Source: Saezia sanguinis
GTDB lineage: Bacteria; Pseudomonadota; Gammaproteobacteria; Burkholderiales; Burkholderiaceae_C
NCBI RefSeq assembly: GCF_003991585.1
Contig: NZ_PQSP01000005.1
Location: 152,385-216,384 of the forward strand
DNA length: 64,000 nt
Direction of reading: 5' to 3'
This document shows positions 1 to 7,820 of this stretch, piece after piece. Positions within the stretch are counted from its first letter, which is position 1. Each line of letters begins with the position of its first letter. The notes beneath the pieces are model-generated. The model was given only the letters and a program-made list of their open reading frames with translations, had not been told where the DNA came from and made no database searches. The position numbers and the translations under genes were made by a program.

Positions 1-927
1 CCGATTGTGGAAAAAAGCGGTAAATCGTGGAGCAGTTGTGTTGAAGGAAAGTTTCACGGTTGCGGTCATGACGGCCACACCACCATGTTGTTGTGTGCAG
101 CCAAATACCTGGCTCAGACACGGCAGTTCAGCGGCACGCTGAATCTGATTTTTCAGCCGGCAGAAGAGTTGTTGTATGGCGGGAAAGTGATGCTCGATGA
201 TGGTTTGTTTGAGCAGTTCCCGTGTGATGCTATTTTTGCCATGCATAACATGCCGGGCCTGAAAGAGGGGGAGTTCTACTTCAAGCAAGGGGCGTTCATG
301 GCCTCTTCCGACACCATCCATATCGAGATTTCAGGGGTAGGGGCTCACGGTGCCATGCCTGAAAAAGGTGTTGATGCCACATTGGTGGCTTGCCATATCG
401 GTGTGGCACTGCAAAGCATTGTTTCACGCAACGTGTCTCCGTTTGAACAGGCGGTTGTCACCGTGGGATGCATTCAGTCCGGTGAGGCACCCAATGTGGT
501 CAATGGCTCGGCGCTGCTCAAACTCAGCGTCCGTGCTCTGAACAAAGATGTGCGCCAGATGATGCTCAAGCGCATTTCTGAAATTGCAACGGCTCAGGCT
601 CAAAGTTTTGGTGCTACCGCAGTGATTAACCATATCAATGGCAGCCCTGTACTGATCAATGACCAAAAGGCCACGGAGTTTGCGGTGCAGGTTGCGCATG
701 ATCTGGTTGGCAAAGACAAAGTGCATGCCAATGCACAGCCGTTGATGGGCAGTGAGGATTTTGCTTTCATGCTGGAGGCCAATCCCAACGGGAGTTACAT
801 GCTGCTGGGCAATGGTGATACCCCAGGGTACTGCAACGTGCATAACCCGGGCTATGACTTCAATGATCGGATCATTGTGAGCGGTGCTTCCTACTGGGCC
901 GCATTGACCGAGGCTTATCTGAAGTAA
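1..927 (+). CDS. M20 family amidohydrolase (hippurate hydrolase/N-acyl-amino acid deacylase type), 5' truncated
   Basis: Zinc-dependent hydrolase that removes an N-acyl or N-aroyl group from an amino acid. The frame is open to the window edge and the usual N-terminal DxDALP metal motif is missing, so the gene begins outside the window. Counting from the GTG at position 7, CGHDGH lies at residues 19-24, PAEE at 51-54, the HNMPG histidine at 80, an AHGAMPEKG dimerisation-domain signature near 120, and GSEDFAFM near the C-terminus. All metal-site motifs downstream of the cut are intact, so the enzyme is probably active. It lies about 100 bp before an MFS transporter on the same strand, which may move the substrate or product (inference). 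The exact acyl substrate cannot be told from sequence. Confidence 0.88.
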   Translation, partial: PIVEKSGKSWSSCVEGKFHGCGHDGHTTMLLCAAKYLAQTRQFSGTLNLIFQPAEELLYGGKVMLDDGLFEQFPCDAIFAMHNMPGLKEGEFYFKQGAFMASSDTIHIEISGVGAHGAMPEKGVDATLVACHIGVALQSIVSRNVSPFEQAVVTVGCIQSGEAPNVVNGSALLKLSVRALNKDVRQMMLKRISEIATAQAQSFGATAVINHINGSPVLINDQKATEFAVQVAHDLVGKDKVHANAQPLMGSEDFAFMLEANPNGSYMLLGNGDTPGYCNVHNPGYDFNDRIIVSGASYWAALTEAYLK

Positions 928-1024
928 CAGATCTTCACGTAGACAAACTGCAATGGTCCCAGTGGTTTTGTTGAAGGCCTGGTTCGGTTGCAGTCTTTTT
1001 CTCAGAATATGAAAAGGAAATTGT

Positions 1025-2482
1025 ATGTCAGACAATAACAGCGGACTTATTGCTGCGGTCCCGATGCAAGCAGCGCATGTCCCATCGAGTGTGCGGGCTG
1101 TAGAAAAACCTGGAGATAAGTTTATTTTTGGGATCGTTCTGGGGGTGCTGACTTTCTGGCTGTTTGCCCAGTCCATGGTCAATGTGGCGCCCGATGTTCA
1201 GCGCAGCATTGGCATACCGATGGAATCGCTGAACCTGGCGATCAGCCTGACGGCGCTGTTTTCGGGGTGTTTCATTGTGGTTGCCGGCGGACTGGCTGAC
1301 CGGTTTGGCCGCATGCGGTTTACGTATATTGGATTTGTCCTCAGTATCATTGGCAGCCTTTTCCTGATTTTTGCCAACGGTACCGGTATGCTGATTGCCG
1401 GGCGTATTATTCAGGGCTTGTCTGGTGCCTGTATCATGCCGGCGACACTGGCACTGGTGAAAACCTATTACGATGGTGCCGAGCGTCAGCGTGCATTAAG
1501 TTTCTGGTCCATCGGTTCCTGGGGTGGCTCCGGTGTGTGCTCACTGGCTGGTGGCGCGATTGCCACTTACATGGGCTGGCAGTGGATTTTCATTTTCTCC
1601 ATTGTGTGTGCCGTCTTGGGTATGCTGCTGATCCGGGGCGTGCCTGAAAGCAAGGTTGAAACCACCACCAAAGGTATTAAGTTTGACAGCATGGGGCTGG
1701 TGTTTTTTGTCGTTGCCTTGATCAGTTTGAACCTGGTGATTACCAAGGGTTCCAGCTGGGGCTGGACCAGTATGGTGACGTTAGGTCTGGCTGCGCTGTG
1801 TGCTGTGACAACAGTGATTTTCTTCATTGTTGAGTTTGGCAAAAAGACTGCTGCGTTCATCGACTTTTCATTGTTCAAAAACATGCCTTACAGCGGCGCG
1901 GCTTTTTCCAACTTCATGCTGAATGCTGTAGCCGGTACGCTGCTGGTTGCCAATACCTACATTCAGGAAGGACGTGGATTCACGCCGTTTCAGACAGGTA
2001 TGCTGTCCATTGGTTATTTGATTGCTGTGCTGGGCATGATTCGTGTCGGCGAAAAAGTGCTGCAAAAAATCGGCGCTAAAAAGCCGATGATTTTGGGTAC
2101 GGTTGTAACCGGTGTGGGCGTGGCGTTGATGGCGCTGACGTTCCTGCCTGATACGCTGTATGTCGGTGCGGTTTTAATCGGATTCATCCTGTTTGGCCTG
2201 GGGCTGGGATTTTATGCCACGCCCTCGACAGATACGGCTATCTCCAATGCTCCGTCAGATCGGGTTGGAACGGCATCGGGCATTTATAAAATGGCCAGCT
2301 CACTGGGCGGTGCGTTTGGTGTGGCAATTTCCGCATCTGTTTACGCGGCGCTGAAAGTGGCTGGTGCTTCGGTGGCCACAGCGGCAACGGCCGGTTTGCT
2401 GGTCAATGTCGGGTTCTGTGTTCTTTCTGCGCTGGCGATTATCCTGATGGTTCCGGCCAATGCGGGAAAAACACCTAAATAA
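1025..2482 (+). CDS. MFS transporter, DHA2-like (14-TM drug/proton antiporter type)
   Basis: Inner-membrane secondary transporter of 485 aa, the usual length for 14-helix DHA2 proteins. The first helix begins near residue 37. The loop 2-3 motif A is visible as GGLADRFGRMRF, followed by a motif C-like stretch around residues 165-185. Start chosen at the ATG at 1025, preceded by AAAAGGAAA at a good distance. The gene follows the M20 amidohydrolase by about 100 bp on the same strand, so it may export or import N-acyl amino acids or their products (inference). It ends before a large inverted repeat. Substrate unknown. Confidence 0.85.
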   Translation: MSDNNSGLIAAVPMQAAHVPSSVRAVEKPGDKFIFGIVLGVLTFWLFAQSMVNVAPDVQRSIGIPMESLNLAISLTALFSGCFIVVAGGLADRFGRMRFTYIGFVLSIIGSLFLIFANGTGMLIAGRIIQGLSGACIMPATLALVKTYYDGAERQRALSFWSIGSWGGSGVCSLAGGAIATYMGWQWIFIFSIVCAVLGMLLIRGVPESKVETTTKGIKFDSMGLVFFVVALISLNLVITKGSSWGWTSMVTLGLAALCAVTTVIFFIVEFGKKTAAFIDFSLFKNMPYSGAAFSNFMLNAVAGTLLVANTYIQEGRGFTPFQTGMLSIGYLIAVLGMIRVGEKVLQKIGAKKPMILGTVVTGVGVALMALTFLPDTLYVGAVLIGFILFGLGLGFYATPSTDTAISNAPSDRVGTASGIYKMASSLGGAFGVAISASVYAALKVAGASVATAATAGLLVNVGFCVLSALAIILMVPANAGKTPK

Positions 2483-2501
2483 GCAGTGACAACCTGTACT
2501 G

Positions 2502-2565
2502 TGTTCCCCCTGTTTTCCGTTACGAAACTGCTCTTTGAATGATATGCACGGAAAACGGGGGAACA
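2502..2565. repeat. long imperfect inverted repeat after the MFS gene
   Basis: The arms are 2502-2520 and 2548-2565, complementary over 18 bases with a single-base bulge, and separated by a 27-nt loop. The arms are GC-rich with a run of C or G. There is no clear U-tract after it on either strand, so it is not a textbook terminator, although it sits 20 bp after the MFS stop codon and could stabilise the 3' end or stop transcription. Confidence 0.6.
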
Positions 2566-2648
2566 AGTCTTATCTATTTTGGGGTAAGTCTTAAGCCTTG
2601 CCGGAAATGATGAGACGGTTGATGGTTTGCATGGGTTTATATGGCCGA

Positions 2649-2678
2649 TAAAAAATCCAGTTCCGGGAGGAACTGGAT
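2649..2678 (-). terminator. rho-independent terminator of the 109-aa membrane protein gene
   Basis: A perfect 10-bp stem (2655-2664 with 2669-2678) and 4-nt loop. Read on the minus strand it is followed by six T, as expected for an intrinsic terminator. It lies 45 bp downstream of the minus-strand gene ending at 2723. Confidence 0.85.
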
Positions 2679-2722
2679 ACAAACCAAGAGAGGCTATTTG
2701 ATCTGAACTGGCGAGGCGTTGC

Positions 2723-3052
2723 TTAAAACATGACCCAGACCAGCGCACCCACAGCGATGGCATTCAGAATAATGAAAGACAGCCAGCCGCGTTTGAGGTG
2801 TTTGCCGCCATGCTTCATGAATGACAGCGCGGTGATACCGCAGGAGAGCGGCAGCCAGGCCATGGCAACCAGCATGTCATGGGAAGAAACCTCACGATAA
2901 CCTGTTGCATTGGCAAGCCATGCCAGCCAGAGCGGGCAGGTGACGTATGCGAAAAAGATGGTCAGTTGAACACCGCGAATCACGACCCAGGCCAGGGCGT
3001 TGCCAAAGCCGCCTTGTGTTTTGGCTGAAGGCTGGAATGCGTTGCTGTTCAT
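2723..3052 (-). CDS. hypothetical small membrane protein (109 aa)
   Basis: Not recognised. The protein has three likely membrane helices: about residues 19-45 (WVVIRGVQLTIFFAYV), 60-80 (MLVAMAWLPLSCGITALSF) and 90-109 (GWLSFIILNAIAVGALVW). The stretch between helices 2 and 3 is basic (KHGGKHLKRG), which places that loop in the cytoplasm. An AAGGAG ribosome site precedes the ATG at 3052, and a clean terminator follows the stop. It is a single-gene unit. Its neighbours give no clue to function. Confidence 0.65.
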   Translation of the reverse strand: MNSNAFQPSAKTQGGFGNALAWVVIRGVQLTIFFAYVTCPLWLAWLANATGYREVSSHDMLVAMAWLPLSCGITALSFMKHGGKHLKRGWLSFIILNAIAVGALVWVMF

Positions 3053-3268
3053 GATGAACTCCTTGTTAATTGTTTTTACACCATGCAGTTATCTGGGTGC
3101 ATGGAAGTCATCATACAGAGAATAGACGGAGTTCAAGGTATTTTTTTGACGGGTATTGCAAAGTAATACTTGATGGTGCATTTAATGATGCTGTCGCAGT
3201 GAATAAATACAACATCAAGTATTTGTACATGGCATGTTTAACCTACGTGCAGTGCAAACAGCCCTTTT

Positions 3269-3736
3269 TTATTGCACGACATAATTTTTTTCGCTGATGA
3301 CTTTACGCCATGCTTCCTGCGCTGCCTTGAGGTCAGCAGGGGATGCCGGCAGATGGATGTAGCCGGGCCAGTCAAGCAGGTCGCCGCCTTCGTTAACCTC
3401 TTCGTGGTAGACCAGCAAAGTAATGGTCTGATAGCACAAAACACCTAAAGGCACGGCTTCATGGTTCAGGGTGGATTGTGTCGGGGTGGCATTGTCCATG
3501 CAACTGACAAGCTGGGGCAGCAGCGTTTCCAGGTCGTATGCCTGTGCAATTTCATCAAGCCCCGACGGGTTGGTGTAAGCGTACATTTTTTCCTGGCTGT
3601 TCCACACATAATGGCCTGATAAAGCGGCCAACTGCGTCTGTAGAGGCGACATATTTGCGTTGATCTGACACGCTGCCAGACTCAGCAGCAACACGCCTCC
3701 TGCAAGGATGCCGAAAAACATGCTTTTGATGCGCAT
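3269..3736 (-). CDS. putative lipoprotein of unknown function (155 aa)
   Basis: The N-terminus is a short basic segment (MRIKSM), a hydrophobic core and a lipobox LAAC, with the lipidated Cys at residue 23, so it is predicted to be anchored to the inner or outer membrane. The mature part is soluble and acidic with two further cysteines, at about 78 and 101 (VSCMDN and VLCYQT), that could pair in the periplasm. I recognise no family. It is divergent from the DUF6530-like gene, with 217 bp of intergenic DNA rich in inverted repeats that may regulate either gene. Confidence 0.65.
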   Translation of the reverse strand: MRIKSMFFGILAGGVLLLSLAACQINANMSPLQTQLAALSGHYVWNSQEKMYAYTNPSGLDEIAQAYDLETLLPQLVSCMDNATPTQSTLNHEAVPLGVLCYQTITLLVYHEEVNEGGDLLDWPGYIHLPASPADLKAAQEAWRKVISEKNYVVQ

Positions 3737-3864
3737 AGGGCCGAAACCTCCAAAAATGGTTGGGTCAAAATAACGGTTGCCTTGCAGTATACCTTTTGCC
3801 GGAATTGCAGCCGGTATTCTGGGAGATGGCTGTTTCTTTGTTTATCGCCGTACATCTGGGTGTG

Positions 3865-3943
3865 ATGTAAATGATTCTTCCTGGGCTTTACATGTTCTCT
3901 GAATTTACATACACTAAACTAGTAATTTACTAAATTAGTAATT
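3865..3943. promoter_or_regulatory. operator-like repeat cluster upstream of the DUF6530-like gene
   Basis: ATGTAAA at 3865-3871 faces TTTACAT at 3887-3893. TTTACAT recurs at 3904-3910, 17 bp further on. A perfect 15-bp palindrome (TTACTAA, one base, TTAGTAA) spans 3927-3941, and the octamer TAGTAATT is repeated at 3920-3927 and 3936-3943. The last elements end about 10 bp before the start codon, in a position suited to repression. The cognate regulator is unknown. Confidence 0.45.
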
Positions 3944-3953
3944 GAGAATTGAC

Positions 3954-4433
3954 ATGAAAATACCAACAACACTCAAGCACAAGCCGGTTATCGTTGCGCA
4001 AAATTATGAGAATGTGGATGGCAGATATGCCTACCATTCTGATGCCAAAGGGCTGTCTTTAGGACTGGCGCAATGGAATGACCGCGGAAAGGTGGATATT
4101 TCGGCCAAAGTCTGGCGCTACACGGGCGAAAAGTGGTCTCGCCAGTCTGAAGAACTGCCTTTGCACCGTGTCATAGACCTGGCGATTCTGATTTGCCGGG
4201 CCAGCGCGTACGTCAGAGAGGCGTATCGGCAGCCGAAACCTTACGATGAGGCCAACCCGGTCATTGACCGCATTGGCCTGCAGGGAGACGCCATGACCGT
4301 GGAAGCGTGTACCGATAATCCGATGCTGGCAGAGGATTTTCAGTTATTTTCACAGGCGTTAAGCAATGACGGCGAATTGCTGGGAGAGCGGTTTAAGGTG
4401 TTGGCCGATCTGCTCAAGGAAATGGGGTATTAG
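3954..4433 (+). CDS. DUF6530-like protein (159 aa)
   Basis: A soluble, cytoplasmic, uncharacterised protein. I recall closely similar proteins in scattered bacteria, filed as DUF6530. Conserved-looking stretches are the N-terminal KHKPVIVAQNYENVDGRYA, then LSLGLAQWNDRGKVDISAKVW, EELPLHRVIDLAILICRA and GLQGDAMTVEACTDNP. The frame extends 12 bp further up to a TTG, but ATG 3954 (MKIPTTLKHK) fits remembered homologues better. The ribosome site is weak (GAGAAT). An unusual repeat cluster lies directly upstream. Function unknown; family assignment is from memory. Confidence 0.75.
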   Translation: MKIPTTLKHKPVIVAQNYENVDGRYAYHSDAKGLSLGLAQWNDRGKVDISAKVWRYTGEKWSRQSEELPLHRVIDLAILICRASAYVREAYRQPKPYDEANPVIDRIGLQGDAMTVEACTDNPMLAEDFQLFSQALSNDGELLGERFKVLADLLKEMGY

Positions 4434-4443
4434 AGCCCAATAA

Positions 4444-4466
4444 AAAGGCCTCTGTAAGAGGCCTTT
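4444..4466. terminator. bidirectional terminator between the DUF6530-like gene and suhB
   Basis: A perfect 10-bp stem (4444-4453 with 4457-4466) and GTA loop. On the minus strand the stem is followed by a T-rich stretch (TTTTTATT), so it best serves suhB. On the plus strand only TTT at the stem end is available, so termination of the DUF6530-like gene would be weaker. Confidence 0.8.
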
Positions 4467-4482
4467 GGTATGCAGAAGTGCT

Positions 4483-5313
4483 TTAAGCTTTGTCTTCCGG
4501 TTTGGCGTATTTGGAGTATTTGCGCAACATGGTGACCATCTGCCCGTAAATTTTGGGGTTGCCAGCCAGAAGCTCACGCTGCTCCAGAAAGTTTTCGGCA
4601 TCTCCGGTGAGGTTGCCCACCAGGCCTCCGGCTTCGGTAATCAATAAGGAACCGGCAGCAATATCCCATGGATTCAGGCCGATTTCAAAAAAGCCGTCCG
4701 TATAACCGGCAGCCATGTAGGCCAGGTCAAGCGCGGCCGACCCGGGGCGGCGCAGGCCGGCACAGGAGGTCATCAGGTCGGTAAACATTTTCAGGTAGGT
4801 CTGGTAGTCATCGCCTGAGCGGAACGGGAAGCCGGTGGAAATGAGCGCGTTGGAAATGTGTTTGCGTTGCGAAACCCGCATGCGTTTTTCGTTCAGATAA
4901 GCACCCCGCCCACGAGATGCATAAAACAGATCATTGCGGGTCGGGTCATAAATGACGGCCTGCTGGATGATGTTTTTATAAGCCAGTGCAATGGAGACGC
5001 AGTAAACGGGAAAGCCGTGAATGAAATTGGTGGTGCCATCCAGCGGATCGATGATCCAGACAAAATCGGATTGTTGCGCGCCATGTTCATGGCCGGATTC
5101 TTCGGCCCAGATGCCATGTTCAGGGTAAGCGGTCAGCAGTGTGCTGATAATGGCTTCTTCTGCCGCCTGGTCAACTTCCGTGACAAAGTCGTTTGACTGT
5201 TTGACGGTGACTTTCACCGCATCCAGGTCAAGCGATGCGCGGTTGATGATAGCGCCAGCGGCGCGGGCAGCCTTGACGGCCACATTAAGCATGGGATGCA
5301 GGGATGTTGACAT
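4483..5313 (-). CDS. suhB: inositol-1-monophosphatase family protein SuhB
   Basis: Mg2+/Li+-sensitive phosphatase fold that hydrolyses inositol monophosphate. In Escherichia coli SuhB also joins the NusA/rRNA antitermination complex. Its 276 aa is the normal length. Signatures are EESG at residues 71-74, the metal motif DPLDGTTN at 89-96 (D89, D92), and the C-terminal [15 protein letters not shown]. Start at ATG 5313; no strong ribosome site is visible. It is divergent from trmJ, as in many beta- and gammaproteobacteria, and followed by a strong hairpin terminator. No active-site changes seen. Confidence 0.93.
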   Translation of the reverse strand: MSTSLHPMLNVAVKAARAAGAIINRASLDLDAVKVTVKQSNDFVTEVDQAAEEAIISTLLTAYPEHGIWAEESGHEHGAQQSDFVWIIDPLDGTTNFIHGFPVYCVSIALAYKNIIQQAVIYDPTRNDLFYASRGRGAYLNEKRMRVSQRKHISNALISTGFPFRSGDDYQTYLKMFTDLMTSCAGLRRPGSAALDLAYMAAGYTDGFFEIGLNPWDIAAGSLLITEAGGLVGNLTGDAENFLEQRELLAGNPKIYGQMVTMLRKYSKYAKPEDKA

Positions 5314-5702
5314 GAAAAATTGAAGAGCCTAATAGTCAGTAATACGGAAACAGTAGAAACGGATTTTATCCTGCCTGCCTGGTTGGCGTTGGGGCCGCAA
5401 TGTAATCCACGGTTTCTTTATATTAAAACAAATCTGGTCCAAGTGCTTTTTGCTACATTTCGCTGGATTGTCAAAGCCATGTGGAAGCGGCATTGCCTGG
5501 TTTGGGTCTATGCGTGTCAAGAGAACAAGTATCCGTTGCAGCGATGCTTTTGTCTGCGGTTCTATGTGCCATGGTGCCGGGATATAATCAGGGCACCTGT
5601 CCGGGTGCATGCCATGATTTCTTTGAAATAGATAGCACACCGGTTTTTGCAAAACGGTATAAAACGGAAGGCCGGGCAGGCCGTTTGAAGTATTTCCAAG
5701 TC
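5314..5702. promoter_or_regulatory. suhB-trmJ divergent intergenic region
   Basis: 389 bp without a convincing gene. A TATAAT at 5583-5588 could be the -10 element of a trmJ promoter, although no good -35 is visible 17 bp upstream. An imperfect inverted repeat around 5639-5658 (ACCGG, T-run, AAAACGGT) and a GC-rich palindromic stretch at 5670-5685 lie in the presumed trmJ leader. The open frame that continues upstream of trmJ here has no family-like sequence and is taken as non-coding. Confidence 0.4.
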
Positions 5703-6449
5703 ATGAATCAGCAAGTCAGTCAAGAGCGTTTTGTTTTAATTGAGCCCAGCCATGCCGGCAATGTGGGGGCTGTGGCGCGCGCCATGAAGGTGATGGGTTT
5801 TTCGGATCTGGTGCTGGTGCGTCCGCGCGATGCCAAAGTGCTGGGACGGCAGGAAACGATTGCACGTGCCAGCGGGGCTTTGGATATTTTAAAAAATGCG
5901 CGTGTCGTCGAACATGTGGCACAAGCGCTTGACGGTATGACGTATGTCTGCGCTACCGCGATGACCCCGCGCGATTTTGGCCCCCCGGTGCAGTCACCGC
6001 GGGCTGTATTGCCTGAGCTGGCCCAGTCAGCGCATACGGTGGCGTTTCTGTTCGGGTGTGAGCGTTACGGCATGTCCAATGAAGATGTGTACCGCAGCCA
6101 CATGGTGTTGAGTATTCCGACCAACCCGGATTATGGCTCGCTGAATCTGGCGGCCGCAGTGCAACTGGTCGCCTATGAATGGCGGCAGGTTCTGGGTGGT
6201 TTTGCTGTGCAGTCGCGCACGGTTGATCCGCATATAGCATCGGCGCAAACAGTGCAGGGCGTGTTGCAGCATTGGGAAGAGGCGCTGGTGTCGATTGGTT
6301 TTTTGGACCCGGCAGCGCCTAAAAAGCTGATGCCCCGACTGAACCAGATGCTCAACCGTACCGGGCTCAGGGAGGAAGAAGCGCATATTCTGCGCGGCAT
6401 TGCCAGAGCCATACTACAGTCGCAGGTACACAATTGCAGCGACAATTAG
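5703..6449 (+). CDS. trmJ: tRNA (cytidine/uridine-2'-O-)-methyltransferase TrmJ
   Basis: SPOUT-class methyltransferase that 2'-O-methylates position 32 of several tRNAs using S-adenosylmethionine. 248 aa from ATG 5703 (MNQQVSQERFVLIEPSH). The frame is open 222 bp further upstream, but the family starts a few residues before FVLIEPSHAGNVGAVARAMK. Other family signatures are FLFGCERYGMSNEDVY and IPTNPDYGSLNLAAAVQLVAY, the trefoil-knot SAM-binding region, near residues 118-160. cysE follows 44 bp downstream, a common linkage in Burkholderiales. In other bacteria trmJ neighbours iscR instead. Confidence 0.93.
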   Translation: MNQQVSQERFVLIEPSHAGNVGAVARAMKVMGFSDLVLVRPRDAKVLGRQETIARASGALDILKNARVVEHVAQALDGMTYVCATAMTPRDFGPPVQSPRAVLPELAQSAHTVAFLFGCERYGMSNEDVYRSHMVLSIPTNPDYGSLNLAAAVQLVAYEWRQVLGGFAVQSRTVDPHIASAQTVQGVLQHWEEALVSIGFLDPAAPKKLMPRLNQMLNRTGLREEEAHILRGIARAILQSQVHNCSDN

Positions 6450-6493
6450 CAACAGGCGGCAAGGATTAGCCATTACAACGAAAAGAGTCACTC

Positions 6494-7252
6494 ATGTTTG
6501 CACGGCTTAGAGAAGATATCAATTGCATTTTGGAGCGTGATCCGGCTGCGCGCAGCCGATGGGAGGTGCTGACCTGCTATCCGGGGCTGCATGCAGTGAT
6601 GATGCACCGCTGGGCCAACGCCTGCTGGCGGCATAATTTCAAATGGCTTGGACGCTTTATTTCACAGATGGCGCGCTGGCTGACCGGCATTGAAATTCAC
6701 CCGGCGGCGCAACTGGGGCGGCGTGTTTTTATCGATCATGGCATGGGGGTTGTGATCGGTGAGACGGCTGAAGTCGGCGATGACTGCACGATTTATCAGG
6801 GTGTAACGCTGGGCGGCACCACATTGTTTCGCGGTACCAAGCGGCACCCGACGCTGGGCAAGGGGGTGATTGTGGGGGCCAATGCCATGGTGCTTGGCGG
6901 GTTCACGGTGGGAGATGGTGCCAAAATCGGTTCTGCTGCGGTGGTGGTGCGCGAGGTTCCGTCCGGGGCCACGGCTGTGGGCAACCCGGCCAGAATCATT
7001 ACCCAGGAAGACGAAAAAGCGCCCAAGCAGCCGCAACAGACAGAAGAGTTCAAGGCCTATGCTGTCACGCAGGAAAAAGACCCGATCGCCGAGGCCACCG
7101 ATGCTTTGGTCGGCGGGATGACAAGCCATGCGCAGCAGATTGAATTATTGTGGCAGGTGCTTGAGTGCATTGCGCGCGAGCACGATATTGAGATTCCGCA
7201 GCAGGCGCATCAAAACAAGTTTGATGCTGCACCGCTGGAAAAACTGAAATAA
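6494..7252 (+). CDS. cysE: serine O-acetyltransferase CysE
   Basis: Transfers acetyl from acetyl-CoA to L-serine, the first step of cysteine synthesis. 252 aa, with an N-terminal helical part (1-60) and a left-handed beta-helix of hexapeptide repeats from about residue 65 to 155. Clear signatures are IHPAAQLGRRVFIDHGMGVV, GETAEVGDDCTIYQGVTLGG and RHPTLGKGVIVGANA. The C-terminal tail (about 170-252) is longer than in compact CysE proteins and lacks hexapeptides. Start ATG 6494. Probably co-transcribed with trmJ. A hairpin follows the stop codon. Confidence 0.94.
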   Translation: MFARLREDINCILERDPAARSRWEVLTCYPGLHAVMMHRWANACWRHNFKWLGRFISQMARWLTGIEIHPAAQLGRRVFIDHGMGVVIGETAEVGDDCTIYQGVTLGGTTLFRGTKRHPTLGKGVIVGANAMVLGGFTVGDGAKIGSAAVVVREVPSGATAVGNPARIITQEDEKAPKQPQQTEEFKAYAVTQEKDPIAEATDALVGGMTSHAQQIELLWQVLECIAREHDIEIPQQAHQNKFDAAPLEKLK

Positions 7253-7268
7253 TGCAAGTATCAAACGC

Positions 7269-7303
7269 CTTATGCTTTGCCGGTCGTGATGGCAAAGCAT
7301 AAG
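7269..7303. terminator. perfect 13-bp hairpin after cysE
   Basis: Arms 7269-7281 and 7291-7303 match perfectly around a 9-nt loop. There is no strong T-run on either strand, so it may be a weak or factor-assisted terminator between cysE and the convergent ydcH-like gene. Confidence 0.55.
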
Positions 7304-7352
7304 CGGTCAATGGTGAGTTTTGAGTCAGTCCAATAGATGTTAACCGCCCGGT

Positions 7353-7574
7353 TCAGGCGGATGCGCTGTGTTTTTTGAGAATGGTCAGCATTTCATCTTT
7401 CAGGCGCAGCTTTTCTTTTTTCAGGGTCTCTACTCTCACGGAAGTATCAACTTCACGGCCAGCTTCCATATTGGAAATCTTGTGGTCGAGTTCGTTGTGT
7501 TTTTCAAACAATCTTTCGAAATAGCGGTCTGTGTTTTTAAGTTTGGATATCAGGTCACGGTACTCTGGAAACAT
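7353..7574 (-). CDS. YdcH family protein (DUF465)
   Basis: A 73-aa, highly charged, helical protein with the DUF465 pattern: an N-terminal YRDLISKLKNTDRYFERLF segment, a central HNELDHKISNME helix, and a C-terminal LKKEKLRLKDEMLTILKKH helix. It probably forms a helical hairpin or coiled coil. The family is abundant in proteobacteria and has no settled function. It is convergent with cysE and divergent from the S24-type regulator downstream on the plus strand. Confidence 0.85.
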   Translation of the reverse strand: MFPEYRDLISKLKNTDRYFERLFEKHNELDHKISNMEAGREVDTSVRVETLKKEKLRLKDEMLTILKKHSASA

Positions 7575-7690
7575 AGCGGCTCCTTGTGCAGAATATTGAA
7601 AGAAGGCGAATGGATGCGGGAAATAGTCTTGTAGAAGACCGCAGCCATCATGAATGACCTTAATTCAATTGTAGCCGACGAGCAGGCCGC

Positions 7691-7718
7691 ATGGGGTATT
7701 CTCAATACCATGGGGTAT
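7691..7718. promoter_or_regulatory. candidate operator of the S24-type regulator
   Basis: A perfect 15-bp palindrome (GGTATT, CTC, AATACC) spans 7695-7709, and the nonamer ATGGGGTAT occurs at 7691-7699 and again at 7710-7718, giving three half-sites in 28 bp. It lies about 100 bp upstream of the regulator's start codon. Phage-type repressors usually bind such sites in their own promoter (family knowledge); autoregulation is inferred. Confidence 0.5.
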
Positions 7719-7820
7719 GAATAAATCTGGCGCTGAATTGACAGATGAAAACGCTGTGTTTTATTCTTCGGTTCAGGCAGGCATGTATGCCGCAACAATT
7801 TCTGATGGGGAGAGAGGCTC

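Noticed and set aside
424..1182. Long minus-strand open frame opposite the M20 gene
   Set aside because: It is antisense to well-conserved protein motifs, spans two real genes and has no recognisable domain.
7650..7724. 24-codon ORF in the leader of the S24-type regulator
   Set aside because: It overlaps the operator candidate, has no ribosome site and no recognisable leader-peptide features.
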